A DNA stretch of 64,000 nucleotides from Lacrimispora xylanisolvens (GCF_002934545.1 NZ_PTJA01000020.1:1-64000), one strand, 5' to 3'. Shown: positions 1-8,975, numbered from the stretch's first letter. Notes: generated by a model not told the origin, from the letters alone. Numbers and translations: made by a program.

Positions 1-122
1 GTTCTGAATTTCTCATTCAAAGCTGTTCAAACACAGCTTATTATTAGAATTTTCAGGGTTTTACATACTGTTCAATCTTCTGTTTTCAAAGTGCTTTTTG
101 TTGTTATCTCTCGATCAGCAAC
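1..122 (-). other. rRNA operon leader (5' part; gene lies outside window)
   Basis: Read on the minus strand, the first 120 bases follow a strong promoter and contain a GCACTTTGAAAAC stretch, which resembles the boxA-like antitermination motif seen before 16S genes in Firmicutes. A small hairpin, AAGCTG/CAGCTT, lies at 20-39. No ORF with a ribosome binding site is present. I infer that a 16S rRNA gene begins to the left of base 1; the gene itself is not in the window. Confidence 0.6.
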
Positions 123-128
123 TCATTT

Positions 129-157
129 ATTCTATCATGTTGCCGTTTCTTTGTCAA
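129..157 (-). promoter_or_regulatory. Proximal rRNA-type promoter (P2)
   Basis: On the minus strand there is a consensus -35 TTGACA (152-157), a 17-base spacer and a -10 TAGAAT (129-134). An A/T-rich stretch (AAAAAATAAAAAAAG) lies just upstream like an UP element. Transcription would start near 122 and run off the left edge. Confidence 0.8.
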
Positions 158-207
158 CAACTTTTTTTATTTTTTCAATCGGTTTAAATCGATCGCCTTT
201 GCGGTGT

Positions 208-222
208 GTTCCGCATCGGAAC
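208..222. repeat. Perfect 6-bp hairpin between tandem promoters
   Basis: GTTCCG-CAT-CGGAAC forms a perfect small palindrome between the -10 of the distal promoter and the proximal promoter. It would sit at the start of the distal transcript. Function unknown. Confidence 0.5.
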
Positions 223-225
223 TAT

Positions 226-254
226 AATATATCATGTCCCTAAAAGATTGTCAA
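226..254 (-). promoter_or_regulatory. Distal rRNA-type promoter (P1)
   Basis: On the minus strand: -35 TTGACA (249-254), 17-base spacer, -10 TATATT (226-231). Tandem near-consensus promoters about 97 bases apart and facing the same way are typical of rRNA operons in Firmicutes. Confidence 0.75.
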
Positions 255-352
255 GGGAATTTGTGTCATTTATTCATACAATTTTTCGAGAATTGATTTT
301 ACTACTATATATATACGTTTTTACGGAATTTCTCTATATGTTGGGATGGCAA

Positions 353-394
353 TAAAAAACTGCAGGAAAGACTTTTGGTCCGTTTCCCTGCAGA
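353..394 (-). terminator. Rho-independent terminator of the pfkA-to-cvpA operon
   Basis: Minus strand: CTGCAGG(G)AAA pairs with TTTCCTGCAG and is followed by TTTTTT. It lies 40 bases after the cvpA stop and before the rRNA-type promoters. Confidence 0.85.
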
Positions 395-433
395 TTTGTT
401 TCAATTGCATATATCATAAATACAATTATTCTC

Positions 434-1168
434 TCAGATCAGGCCATGCAATACCCCCAGAACCATCAGGTTCAGCAGATTATGGCTGTAAAGAAACGAA
501 AGCCACTGGCTTGATTCAATCTGCCGGGTAATCATCATGCCCCATTCCGTGCCAGAGAATGCTGTAACTAACAGACACGCCAGCCAGAGGAACAATAATC
601 CTTCCAGTCCACCTGCTATTGCACCCGCTAATTTATTAATCCCCGATATAATAGGAAGTCTTGCTATAATATCCAGCCAACGAATTATTAGCTTAGACGC
701 CATATAGACAGCTGCAAACAGCAAAACGAATCCCGCTGAATTAATAATGGTGTCTGCTAGATAGTTCCCTACATAATCAGTAAATGCCTGAACTCCCATC
801 ATCTGATAAATCTCACTGTTGTTATTCTCAATCAGCGCCGATTTGACCGTGCGGGGTAAATTCAGATTTTCTATCATGGTTCTCTGTGCAGAAGGCTTGT
901 CTGACATCTCTTCCCCGGAACTCTGTTCCTGAGCAAGACCTGCTGCCTTTACAATATTTTGAGATACTGTCTGCTGAAGAGTGGTATTCTCTTTTAAATA
1001 AGTAGTTACAGCCGGCAGCGATACCCGAACAACGGTCAGTGATAAGATCATTGCAAATATCGATACAACCAACCGGATAAATCCTCTGTGATGACCGTAA
1101 AGAACCATTCCAAGCAAATAAACTCCGGCAATTACCGATAACCAGTTTTCCATATACAGTTTCGTCAT
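434..1168 (-). CDS. CvpA family membrane protein
   Basis: A 244-residue membrane protein of the CvpA (colicin V production) family. Hydrophobic segments are visible near residues 9-25, 30-49, 144-163 and 181-205, with a long charged and polar loop between the second and third (about 55-140). Its ATG overlaps the stop codon of the HAD gene (ATGA), so the two are translationally coupled, and it is the last gene of the dnaX-recR operon. Family members are scaffold-like inner-membrane proteins; the biochemical role in clostridia is not known. The family call rests on topology and length rather than on catalytic residues. Confidence 0.75.
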   Translation of the reverse strand: MTKLYMENWLSVIAGVYLLGMVLYGHHRGFIRLVVSIFAMILSLTVVRVSLPAVTTYLKENTTLQQTVSQNIVKAAGLAQEQSSGEEMSDKPSAQRTMIENLNLPRTVKSALIENNNSEIYQMMGVQAFTDYVGNYLADTIINSAGFVLLFAAVYMASKLIIRWLDIIARLPIISGINKLAGAIAGGLEGLLFLWLACLLVTAFSGTEWGMMITRQIESSQWLSFLYSHNLLNLMVLGVLHGLI

Positions 1169-1998
1169 AGTTCCATTTCCAATACCAATTTCCTGATGGC
1201 GGAGGCTACTCCATCCTCGTCATTGGTTTCCGTTACATAGTCTGCTGCTTCCATCAGTTCTTTGCTGCCATTTTTCATAACAACTCCGACTCCGGCTTTT
1301 GTAATCATAGTGAAATCATTCTCTCCGTCCCCAATTCCCATCGTTTGACTGGGACTGATTCCCAGATGGGACGAAAGCCTTATGATTGCATCTCCTTTTG
1401 TAGCATCAGGTGCATTGATTTCCAGATTATTGATAATTGATGAGGTGACCAGAATATCATTTCTTTTTTCCAGCTCAGCCCTTAGCTTTGCTCGTTCTTC
1501 CATGTCACCAAAAAACAAATTGATCTTTTCAACAGGTTTCCTGGCATTCTCTACGAACTCTATAATATTCGGACAAACGTCACGGGTGTTACGTACCAGT
1601 TCCTGCAACTCAGAAGTCAGTGCAAACTCTGACAGATGATTCATGAAGCGTGGTTCTGTAATTCCCCGTCTGTCTATGTACGGATCATACATCACATGGT
1701 ACGGATCTACAAACCGTAAAAGTTCCAATGCGAGATCGCAGCTTAACAGCCTTGTGTCTATTACCACATTTTCTTTCATATCCTCAACAACCGCACCATT
1801 GGTGGTGATGGCATACCGGATTCCAGGTATATCTTTTACCTCAGCCGGTATTCCATCAACAGTCCTTCCGGTACATGGAACAATGTGTATTCCTTTGCGA
1901 ATACAGCTTATCAAAGCTTCCCGATTTTGGTCGGACAAACGTTTCCTGCTGTTTAACAGTGTTCCGTCCAGATCAATTGCAATGAGTTTAATATCCAC
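1165..1998 (-). CDS. Cof-type HAD-IIB phosphatase
   Basis: A 277-residue cytosolic haloacid dehalogenase phosphatase of the Cof/YidA type. Motif I is D9-L-D11-G-T with the nucleophile and acid aspartates, a TTNGA stretch follows the cap boundary, and motif IV is GIGDGENDFTMI near residue 222. The C2B cap lies between. Family members hydrolyse sugar phosphates and similar small metabolites; the substrate cannot be read from sequence. The start is GTG at 1998, preceded by GGAG. It sits between the TPR protein and cvpA in the operon. Confidence 0.9.
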   Translation of the reverse strand: MDIKLIAIDLDGTLLNSRKRLSDQNREALISCIRKGIHIVPCTGRTVDGIPAEVKDIPGIRYAITTNGAVVEDMKENVVIDTRLLSCDLALELLRFVDPYHVMYDPYIDRRGITEPRFMNHLSEFALTSELQELVRNTRDVCPNIIEFVENARKPVEKINLFFGDMEERAKLRAELEKRNDILVTSSIINNLEINAPDATKGDAIIRLSSHLGISPSQTMGIGDGENDFTMITKAGVGVVMKNGSKELMEAADYVTETNDEDGVASAIRKLVLEMEL

Positions 1999-2011
1999 GA
2001 TTTATCTCCAT

Positions 2012-4186
2012 TTAATAAATAAAATGTTCCTCTTTTAATATAAGCAATCCGTCTTTATCGTATTTTGTAGAAAACAGACCTTTGATCCGCCTTCCCACAG
2101 TTGGCTTTTCAGCCCGGTCTGCAGCTTCTTCAATCAGTCCTTCTGCATTTGCTCTGTTTAAAGGAACGCCGTCTTCCTCCATGATTTCAATTCTCTCGTA
2201 GAGGGCAAGCATACTTTTTCCTGTAATATTACAGTCAATTTCGTTGGCATACCGGCAGGCATACTGTGCAAATTCGTCGATATCCATCTCTTCGCCAGAA
2301 TACTCAGGCTGACTTTGCTGTCTGGAGGAGGGCTCGTCCACTGGTTCGTATGCAGACTCCTCGTAATAATCACCCTCTTCGTAATCCTGCTCCTGACTAT
2401 CATCCTCATACTGATCGTACTCATCGGATTCAGCGTAATGGTATTCCTGACTCTGCTGGTATTCTATGGCATTGTTTTGCATTACCGGTTCGTGCTGATA
2501 CGTTTCTCTCTCCTGTAAAACCCGGGAATTCCTCTGAACAGGCACCGGTTCGGATTCAGGAAGCGGAACTTCCTCTCCGCTGCCAATGCATTCAAATTTA
2601 CTGGCCAGAACCGGATGGTCCTGATGCAGCGTTTCCATCTGCTTTGGATTATCGATTAAAACTACGATCATTCCGCTGGCATCTCTTTCCATGAGCTGGT
2701 TTAACTCATCAAGAGCTTCCGGAGTTAAGTCTCCGGCTTCTTCTATTACTAAATCTTTTCCAGAAAGCTTATCTGCAGAAGCAAATACTCCACGCTTTGA
2801 AAGTTTGGATCCTGAAATCTTGGCAACCGGATTATTCACACCGCTTTCCCTGTGGATCTGCTTTAATGCTTCTACTGCCATCTGAAGTCCTTTTTCAGGA
2901 GTTCTGGCTTCGATCATAAGATGATTGCGGACGGGCTCTTCAACAGCCTCCTCTTCTTCCTCATCTTCATACAAATCCTCAAAAGCAAACTCTTCCCCTT
3001 CTTCCTGCTGAGGGAAATGATATCCACTTCCGTCTTCCTCCTGATATGCTGCTTCTGGCTCATAATAGTTAGAATACTGCTCTTCCTCATTATCAAAACT
3101 TTCTTCCTGAGGGAGATCATAGACTTCATCTTCCTCTGCAGTAGCAGCTGACTGGATACCGAAAATCTCCTGACCAAATTCCTCGGGCTCTTCCTCTTCA
3201 ATAACCGGCTCGGAGTATGTTTCCACTTCCTCCTCTTCCGGTACATAATTTTCCACGCTTTTTGGGAAAACGGAAATGTTACGTCCTACTCTGCGGATAT
3301 CTTCCAGCACTCTGGTATGCTCTGCAGCCGGTTCTTCTTCAACCACCGGATCTTCATAAGAAATTCTGGACATCTCTCTCGCAAGAGATTCCTGTACTTC
3401 CGCTTCCTGCATGCTGGCTTCATAATCTTCTTCTACGGATTCCTCATATACCATATTGGAATACTGACTGATTTCCGGTTCTTCCTGATAATAATCAATC
3501 TCCGGTTCCAGCTGTACACTTACTTTTTTACCGGTGCCATACTCCTGCTCTACTGCACGAAGTCTGGCTTCATATTTATCTCTGTTTTCTATGAGATCCA
3601 TCTGGTAATTTGTCAGAGGGGCATACTGAACTTTTAAGTCCATTGCCTTTTCTACATATTTTCCAAGTCCGAACATCAGCATAATACGGTCACAGGTCTC
3701 TACACAGCGTTCCGCCATCCCGGCAAGGCTGTAAAGTTCCGCCAGTTCGTAAAGCCATTTTTCATCAAGCTCCACACTGGTGTAGGATTCAAGTGAATGA
3801 ATGAGCTGCTGGGCTGGTGCACCTTTTGCCTTTAAAATCATATAGCGCAGAAGCTGCTGTCTGGGATCCTCAGAAGCCAGATCTCCAAATTCCTTATAAT
3901 AGCTTTCGGCTTCCTCGATATTGCCTTCTTTAATGGCCAGCTCTGCCAGTTTATAGAGAAGCCTTTTTCCAATAGGCGCCCGTTCAAATGCCTGTAAAAG
4001 GATCTCCTTTGCCTCCTGATAATCCTCATTTTTCTCGTATACCATGGCTACCATGGAAAGCAAATTGGTGTTGCGGACTCTTCTCCAGTCGATTGTATCG
4101 GCGATCTTCATAGCCGTCTCATAGTCGTTTTTACCGACCAGTTTTTTAATTTGTTCAACTTTTATATTAAACTCGTACTTATCCAT
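2012..4186 (-). CDS. TPR protein with acidic linker and degenerate AAA-like domain
   Basis: A 724-residue protein that I recognise only as a Lachnospiraceae TPR-type protein. Residues 1 to about 170 are helical tetratricopeptide-like repeats (for example the EKNEDYQEAKEILLQAFERA helix pair). About 200-430 is extremely rich in Glu, Tyr, Ser and Gln and is probably disordered. About 430-550 has KDLVIEEAGDLT and GMIVVLIDNPKQM, which resemble Walker B and sensor 1 of CbxX/SpoVK-type AAA domains, but no P-loop is present. A second acidic stretch leads to a C-terminal helical lid-like domain (about 630-724). I chose the ATG at 4186 over 4195 because AGGAG abuts the latter. It lies between recR and the HAD gene. 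Function unknown. Confidence 0.75.
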   Translation of the reverse strand: MDKYEFNIKVEQIKKLVGKNDYETAMKIADTIDWRRVRNTNLLSMVAMVYEKNEDYQEAKEILLQAFERAPIGKRLLYKLAELAIKEGNIEEAESYYKEFGDLASEDPRQQLLRYMILKAKGAPAQQLIHSLESYTSVELDEKWLYELAELYSLAGMAERCVETCDRIMLMFGLGKYVEKAMDLKVQYAPLTNYQMDLIENRDKYEARLRAVEQEYGTGKKVSVQLEPEIDYYQEEPEISQYSNMVYEESVEEDYEASMQEAEVQESLAREMSRISYEDPVVEEEPAAEHTRVLEDIRRVGRNISVFPKSVENYVPEEEEVETYSEPVIEEEEPEEFGQEIFGIQSAATAEEDEVYDLPQEESFDNEEEQYSNYYEPEAAYQEEDGSGYHFPQQEEGEEFAFEDLYEDEEEEEAVEEPVRNHLMIEARTPEKGLQMAVEALKQIHRESGVNNPVAKISGSKLSKRGVFASADKLSGKDLVIEEAGDLTPEALDELNQLMERDASGMIVVLIDNPKQMETLHQDHPVLASKFECIGSGEEVPLPESEPVPVQRNSRVLQERETYQHEPVMQNNAIEYQQSQEYHYAESDEYDQYEDDSQEQDYEEGDYYEESAYEPVDEPSSRQQSQPEYSGEEMDIDEFAQYACRYANEIDCNITGKSMLALYERIEIMEEDGVPLNRANAEGLIEEAADRAEKPTVGRRIKGLFSTKYDKDGLLILKEEHFIY

Positions 4187-4215
4187 TCTTTGCATCTCCT
4201 AACAAGGCAAATGAG

Positions 4216-4812
4216 TTACAGTTCGACTCTGCCCTCCAGAGCCCGTAACAATGTCACCTCATCTATGTACTCTAAGTCTCCGCCAACGGGAACACCGCTG
4301 GCTATGCGGGTAACCCTGATTCCTGTAGGTTTGATCAGCTTACTGATGTACATGGCTGTTGTCTCACCTTCCAGACTGGAGTTTGTGGCTATGATCACTT
4401 CTTCCACATCTCCCTGCAGCCTCTGCATTAATTCTTTCAGCTTAATATCTCCAGGTCCGATTCCCAGCATAGGGGATATGGCTCCATGGAGCACATGGTA
4501 AACGCCTTCAAACTTTCCGGTTTTTTCATAGGCAGCTAAATCTCTGGTATCTTCCACCACCATAATAACCTTATGATTGCGTTTCTCACTCTTGCAAATG
4601 GGGCAGCGCTCCTGATCCGTTAAAGTAAAACACTCTTTGCAGTAATGCACGTTACGTTTTGCTTCTGTTATAGAGGAAGCAAGGCCTGTTACCTGTTCCT
4701 CCGGCATATTAATAATATGAAATGCCAGGCGCTGTGCTGATTTACTGCCAATACCGGGGAGCTTTGAAAGCTCTTCAATTAATCTGGTTATCTGACTGCT
4801 GTAATAATCCAT
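4216..4812 (-). CDS. recR: Recombination mediator RecR
   Basis: A 198-residue RecR, the usual length. It has the N-terminal helix-hairpin-helix ([15 protein letters not shown]), a Cys4 zinc finger (CKECF...CPIC, about residues 57-72) and a Toprim domain starting at [11 protein letters not shown]. RecR works with RecO and RecF to load RecA at gaps and double-strand breaks. The gene follows ybaB by 2 bases; the dnaX-ybaB-recR order is conserved across Firmicutes. Confidence 0.98.
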   Translation of the reverse strand: MDYYSSQITRLIEELSKLPGIGSKSAQRLAFHIINMPEEQVTGLASSITEAKRNVHYCKECFTLTDQERCPICKSEKRNHKVIMVVEDTRDLAAYEKTGKFEGVYHVLHGAISPMLGIGPGDIKLKELMQRLQGDVEEVIIATNSSLEGETTAMYISKLIKPTGIRVTRIASGVPVGGDLEYIDEVTLLRALEGRVEL

Positions 4813-4814
4813 AA

Positions 4815-5168
4815 TTAGAACGGAAATCCTCCGCCTAATCCTCCCATTCCACCGGTTAATTTAGACATAGCGGAACTGCTGTCTTCTTCCATCTGACGGA
4901 ATGCTTCATTGGTAGCCGCCATAATTAAATCTTCCAGCATCTCAATGTCATCGGGATCAACCACTTCCTGGGATAATTTTACGGAAGTTACCTCTTTCTT
5001 ACCTGAAACTGTTACAGTAACCGCTCCGCCACCTGCTGTCGCTTTATATTCTTTCTCTTCCAGAGCTTTTGTTGTCTCTTCCATCTGACGCTGCATCTTC
5101 TGTGCCTGCTTCATTAAATTGTTCATATTGCCAGGCATAGCGCCTGGAAAACCGCCACGTTTTGCCAT
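4815..5168 (-). CDS. YbaB/EbfC nucleoid-associated protein
   Basis: A 117-residue YbaB/EbfC family DNA-binding protein. The N-terminus is Gly/Asn/Met-rich ([20 protein letters not shown]), followed by a helix, the conserved beta sheet with [15 protein letters not shown], then [18 protein letters not shown], and a glycine-rich tail. Family members bind DNA as dimers and are nearly always cotranscribed with recR and dnaX, as here. A clear AGGAGG site precedes the ATG. Confidence 0.95.
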   Translation of the reverse strand: MAKRGGFPGAMPGNMNNLMKQAQKMQRQMEETTKALEEKEYKATAGGGAVTVTVSGKKEVTSVKLSQEVVDPDDIEMLEDLIMAATNEAFRQMEEDSSSAMSKLTGGMGGLGGGFPF

Positions 5169-5199
5169 GGTGTAATCCTCCTATATTTTCATAATCGTT

Positions 5200-6789
5200 T
5201 TATTCTTCTATTGTTATGTCCATTAAAATGTTGGCTTTCAATTCTTCGTCGCTGACGTAAATGGTATCCATACGCTCGCCTCCGCCCCTGAGCCTTGTCT
5301 GAAAGGCAATGGATTTTTTATAATGATCCTCCACATACCGTTCAATATCGGCGATGGTAGTTTCTCGGCTTCCAATCATATAATTGCTCTGATCGGAAAA
5401 GACCACACAAAGCCGGCTCTCACCGGCGGGTTCCACCACAGTCTCCCGAAAGCTGGCCCGTATGGGACCACCCAGTTCCCGTATGATTTTTCCCCAATCA
5501 CTTCGGATTAAGTTTAAATCCTCTAACTGCCCCTGGGGAAGTGCAACTCTCTGGGCCGGAGTCAGTGCCTCTGCCTCACCTGCATTTAAGCTGGCTTCAG
5601 CGGTTGCGGACGCTTCTCCTTTTTGCAGAAATGTTCCGCTCTCCAGCTGTTTTTCAATGCCTTTGATGCGCTGCAGAATCGAATCATAGTTCTGTTCCAT
5701 CTGAGGGCGGGTCAGCTTGATCAGTGCAACTTCTATCAGCACACGCTTTTGTGAAGCGTAACGCAGCTGATTGGACAAATCTGAGAACACACGGATATAC
5801 CGGAGAAGTGTCTCGGGATCCGCAAGATTACTGTCTTCTCTTAACAGATTCTGGTTCTCCGTCGACATATCCATAAGATTCTCTCCGTCGTCCACGGATT
5901 TAATAATTAAAAGATTTCTTAAATACCAGATAAAATCAACTACAAACTGTCCTAACTCTCTGCCCTGAATCACCATATCTTCCAGACATGCGATGCAGTC
6001 TTTGGTTTTGTTCTGTGCTACGGCCCGAAACAGCCTTCCGAATACCGTGATATCCACTGCTCCAAGCACATCAAGTACGTTATCATAGGTAAGAAGTTCT
6101 CCGTAGTGAAAGGCAATGCACTGATCTAACAGACTTAAAGCATCTCTTAACGCTCCATCTGCCGATTTGGCAATGTAAGTCAGCGCCTTCTCCTCCACCT
6201 GGATCTTTTCTGCTTGTGTAAGTTCTTTTAAATGTTCAGCAATGGTCTCAACTGTGATGCGTTTAAAATCATAGCGCTGACATCTGGATAATACTGTGAC
6301 CGGAATCTTGTGTACTTCCGTTGTCGCCAGAATAAATATAACATATGAGGGTGGTTCTTCCAGGGTTTTTAATAATGCGTTAAATGCTCCTGTTGAAAGC
6401 ATATGAACCTCATCGATAATATAAACCCGGTATTTTCCTTCTGTAGGGGGATACTGAACCTGCTCTCTGATCTCCCGGATATTCTCCACACCATTGTTTG
6501 ATGCCGCATCAATCTCGACAACGTTTAATGAAGCACCTGCTGCAATATTTCTGCAGGTACGGCACTCGCCACAGGGGCTGCCATCTGCAGGCTGTTCACA
6601 ATTGACTGCTTTTGCGAAGATCTTTGCGATACTGGTCTTACCGGTTCCCCGGGTTCCGCAGAACAGATATGCATGCCCGATACGCTGGGATATAATCTGG
6701 TTTTTAAGTGTTTGCACAATATGGTCCTGTCCCTTTACATCTGCAAAGGATGAAGGGCGCCATTTCCGATATAATGCCGTATATGACAT
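5200..6789 (-). CDS. dnaX: DNA polymerase III subunits gamma/tau
   Basis: A 529-residue clamp-loader ATPase. Walker A is GTRGTGKT (45-52), the zinc-binding cysteines are at about 64, 73, 76 and 79, Walker B lies in VYIIDEVHML, and the SRC arginine-finger motif is in LSRCQRYDF. Residues 1-360 are the AAA+ and collar domains; the C-terminal tau part is short. DnaX opens and loads the beta clamp and links the polymerase cores. I see no obvious slippery A-run with hairpin for programmed frameshifting. The start is preceded by AAGGAG. It lies 12 bases after the phosphofructokinase gene. Confidence 0.98.
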   Translation of the reverse strand: MSYTALYRKWRPSSFADVKGQDHIVQTLKNQIISQRIGHAYLFCGTRGTGKTSIAKIFAKAVNCEQPADGSPCGECRTCRNIAAGASLNVVEIDAASNNGVENIREIREQVQYPPTEGKYRVYIIDEVHMLSTGAFNALLKTLEEPPSYVIFILATTEVHKIPVTVLSRCQRYDFKRITVETIAEHLKELTQAEKIQVEEKALTYIAKSADGALRDALSLLDQCIAFHYGELLTYDNVLDVLGAVDITVFGRLFRAVAQNKTKDCIACLEDMVIQGRELGQFVVDFIWYLRNLLIIKSVDDGENLMDMSTENQNLLREDSNLADPETLLRYIRVFSDLSNQLRYASQKRVLIEVALIKLTRPQMEQNYDSILQRIKGIEKQLESGTFLQKGEASATAEASLNAGEAEALTPAQRVALPQGQLEDLNLIRSDWGKIIRELGGPIRASFRETVVEPAGESRLCVVFSDQSNYMIGSRETTIADIERYVEDHYKKSIAFQTRLRGGGERMDTIYVSDEELKANILMDITIEE

Positions 6790-6801
6790 GCCTGTTACTC
6801 C

Positions 6802-7881
6802 TTATTTGTCGCCGAAGCTGATTCCGATCATCTTGGCTTCCTTAACGATGGAACATTCCGGATCGACGGTTTTTAATTTACCGGCTACCTCAGCCAGGGG
6901 TGCCTTAACAATTTCATTGTTGCTAACTGCCACCATGTAGCCATATTCCCTGTTCTTTATCAGTTTTGCTGCTTCTGCCCCAAGGCGGGTGGAAATTACT
7001 CTGTCATATGGACATGGTTCTCCGCCCCTCTGCATATGACCTGGAACGGTAACCCTGACTTCTTGTCCGGTCCGTTCCGTGATCTGAGCTCCGATCTCAT
7101 AGGCCACAGAAGGGTAAATCACGCCATTCTTCTTTTTTTCTTTCAGTTCTTTTTTCGTCAGGACGGAATTCTCTTTGGAAATCGCACCTTCTGCAACGGC
7201 AATGATGGAAAACTTCTTGCCTTCTCTGGTTCTGCTCTTTAACGCTTCTATAATTACATTCAGATCATATGGAATTTCCGGAACCAGAATAATATCAGCC
7301 CCACCGGCGATCCCTGCATAGAGAGTCAGCCAGCCTACCTTATGACCCATAACTTCAACAATAAAGACTCGTCCATGGGAAGCAGCCGTTGTATGGATGC
7401 AGTCGATGGCATTAGTTGCCACATTAACCGCACTTTGAAAGCCAAAGGTAATATCAGTTCCCCACAAGTCATTATCAATGGTCTTAGGCAGCGATACAAC
7501 ATTTAAGCCTTCCTCCCTAAGGAGATTGGCCGTCTTCTGGCTGCCGTTTCCGCCAAGAACAACCAGGCATTCCAGCTTTAAGTTTTTATAGGTGTGCTTC
7601 ATCGCTTCTACCTTATCGAGACCGTTCCCGTCCGGTATCCGCATCAGTTTAAACGGCTGTCTGGAGGTTCCAAGAATGGTTCCCCCTTTTGTCAGGATTC
7701 CAGAAAACTCTTCCGGCTTCATCACACGGTAATTCGCATAAATAAGACCTTTATAACCGTCTTCAAATCCTACAATCTCAATATCATCAAACAGCCGGTA
7801 CAATGCTTTGGCAACGCCCCGCATGGTAGCATTTAAGCTTTGGCAGTCACCGCCGCTTGTAAGAATTCCAATTCTCATCAT
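6802..7881 (-). CDS. 6-phosphofructokinase (phosphoryl donor uncertain)
   Basis: A 359-residue phosphofructokinase-family enzyme that phosphorylates fructose 6-phosphate in glycolysis. The N-terminal TSGGDCQSLNATMRG loop, GGNGS (where the family usually has GGDGS), PKTIDND with the catalytic aspartates, and EVMGHKVGWL are visible. A glycine after the GGN position points to ATP, while lysine in PKTIDND is usual for pyrophosphate-dependent enzymes, so the donor cannot be settled by eye. It is the first gene of the dnaX operon; AGAGGTG precedes the tandem ATGs (7881 and 7878), and a TATAAT box lies near 7930. Confidence 0.9.
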   Translation of the reverse strand: MMRIGILTSGGDCQSLNATMRGVAKALYRLFDDIEIVGFEDGYKGLIYANYRVMKPEEFSGILTKGGTILGTSRQPFKLMRIPDGNGLDKVEAMKHTYKNLKLECLVVLGGNGSQKTANLLREEGLNVVSLPKTIDNDLWGTDITFGFQSAVNVATNAIDCIHTTAASHGRVFIVEVMGHKVGWLTLYAGIAGGADIILVPEIPYDLNVIIEALKSRTREGKKFSIIAVAEGAISKENSVLTKKELKEKKKNGVIYPSVAYEIGAQITERTGQEVRVTVPGHMQRGGEPCPYDRVISTRLGAEAAKLIKNREYGYMVAVSNNEIVKAPLAEVAGKLKTVDPECSIVKEAKMIGISFGDK

Positions 7882-8026
7882 AAAAGCACACCTCTTCTTT
7901 GATTAGATTTGTTATTTGGAAATAGGTACTATTATACCCATTTTATTCTCAATTATAATACAAAGGGGAATGTGGGGCAAGGGAAAACTTTATTTCATAA
8001 GATAATGTAAGGAAATATTAAAAATG

Positions 8027-8066
8027 AAAAAACACCGCAAAGCAATTCACTGCTCTCCGGCGTCCT
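8027..8066 (-). terminator. Terminator of the SRP RNA
   Basis: Minus strand: ACGCCG...AGAGCA-loop-TGCTTT...CGGTGT followed by TTTTTT, about 20 bases after the 3' end of the SRP RNA. Confidence 0.8.
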
Positions 8067-8083
8067 GATAACTATATTTTAAT

Positions 8084-8345
8084 CCGTGCGTCTCACTTTG
8101 AACCGCTATCACAGGCGTTACCCTGACAGTTAACTCGGTCCAGGCACCCTCACGGCACACAGAAGGTTCCACTTAGTGCTGCTGCATTCCTGCCCTGACA
8201 CGGTTCATGAAGATCTGTTGCGTAAGACCCAAACGTCATCGCCACTTATCAGGGGCAGCCCTACAATAGCCGGCCCTGGGTGAGACATCACCCCTGCTGG
8301 AGCGGATTGCAGGTACAGGGCACCGCTATCTCCCCGGCTGCACGG
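8084..8345 (-). ncRNA. ffs: Signal recognition particle RNA, large Gram-positive type
   Basis: About 262 bases, transcribed on the minus strand. The apical domain is recognisable: ATGAACCGTGTCAGG, then GGCAGGAATGCAGCAG, then CACTAAGTGGAACC. The 5' part has the Alu-domain sequence GCCGGGGAGATAGCGGTGCC followed by CTGTACCTGCAATCCGCTCCAG, and the 5' CCGTGC pairs with the 3' GCACGG. This is the long form with Alu and S domains, as in Bacillus scRNA. It scaffolds Ffh for co-translational membrane targeting. In Firmicutes it often lies between tadA and dnaX; here the pfk gene separates it from dnaX. Confidence 0.96.
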
Positions 8346-8380
8346 AAACTTTATGACGTATTATGACTTAATCGCAGTTA

Positions 8381-8409
8381 AGTATACATGGAAACCACCT
8401 GATTGTCAA
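8381..8409 (-). promoter_or_regulatory. SRP RNA promoter
   Basis: Minus strand: perfect -35 TTGACA (8404-8409), 17-base spacer, -10 TATACT (8381-8386). The predicted start, near 8373, lies about 28 bases before the mature 5' end, implying a processed leader. The promoter begins just after the tadA stop codon. Confidence 0.9.
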
Positions 8410-8413
8410 GGAT

Positions 8414-8902
8414 TTAGGGGGTAATTGTATCTTCCATTTTCTGTTTTTTATTATCCCTTAATTCTTTAAAAAATTTTTTCATCATCTGGGCGCATTCTTC
8501 CCCCAGTACTCCAGATTCCATTTCCACCTGATGATTAAACCCTTTCTCATGAAACAAATCAAGAACGGAGCCTGCGCATCCTGCCTTGGGATTCATACAG
8601 CCAACGACAACTTTCTTCATTCTGGACTGTACAATCGCTCCCGCACACATGGGACAGGGTTCCAGGGTTACATACATGGTACAGTCTTCCAGTCTCCAGT
8701 CCCCCAGCTTTTTGCAGGCTTTCCGGATTGCAATGATTTCTGCGTGGGACAGCACATTTTTATCTGATGTACGCCGGTTGTATCCTCTGGCTATCACTTT
8801 ATCTTCATAAACAATCACACACCCAATGGGTACTTCGCCAACTGCTCCGGCTTTCTTTGCCTGTGTAACTGCCTGACGCATATATTTTTCATCTATTGTC
8901 AT
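8414..8902 (-). CDS. tadA: tRNA-specific adenosine deaminase TadA
   Basis: A 162-residue zinc-dependent deaminase that converts A34 to inosine in tRNA-Arg(ACG). The zinc and catalytic motifs are SHAEIIAI (His and general-base Glu, near residue 53) and PCPMCAGAI (two zinc cysteines, near 83-86). Length is normal; the C-terminus is lysine-rich. AGAGGAAT precedes the ATG. Adjacent to the SRP RNA as in other Firmicutes. Not related to the Tad pilus TadA further along the window. Confidence 0.96.
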   Translation of the reverse strand: MTIDEKYMRQAVTQAKKAGAVGEVPIGCVIVYEDKVIARGYNRRTSDKNVLSHAEIIAIRKACKKLGDWRLEDCTMYVTLEPCPMCAGAIVQSRMKKVVVGCMNPKAGCAGSVLDLFHEKGFNHQVEMESGVLGEECAQMMKKFFKELRDNKKQKMEDTITP

Positions 8903-8975
8903 AATGATTCCTCTTTACTGTTTAATGTGTTATACTTGTCCTAAGTATATCATGAAATAAAGGAATGGTGAATAG

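Noticed and set aside
346-531. Plus-strand ORF overlapping the end of cvpA
   Set aside because: It runs through the terminator hairpin and cvpA antisense, with no ribosome binding site.
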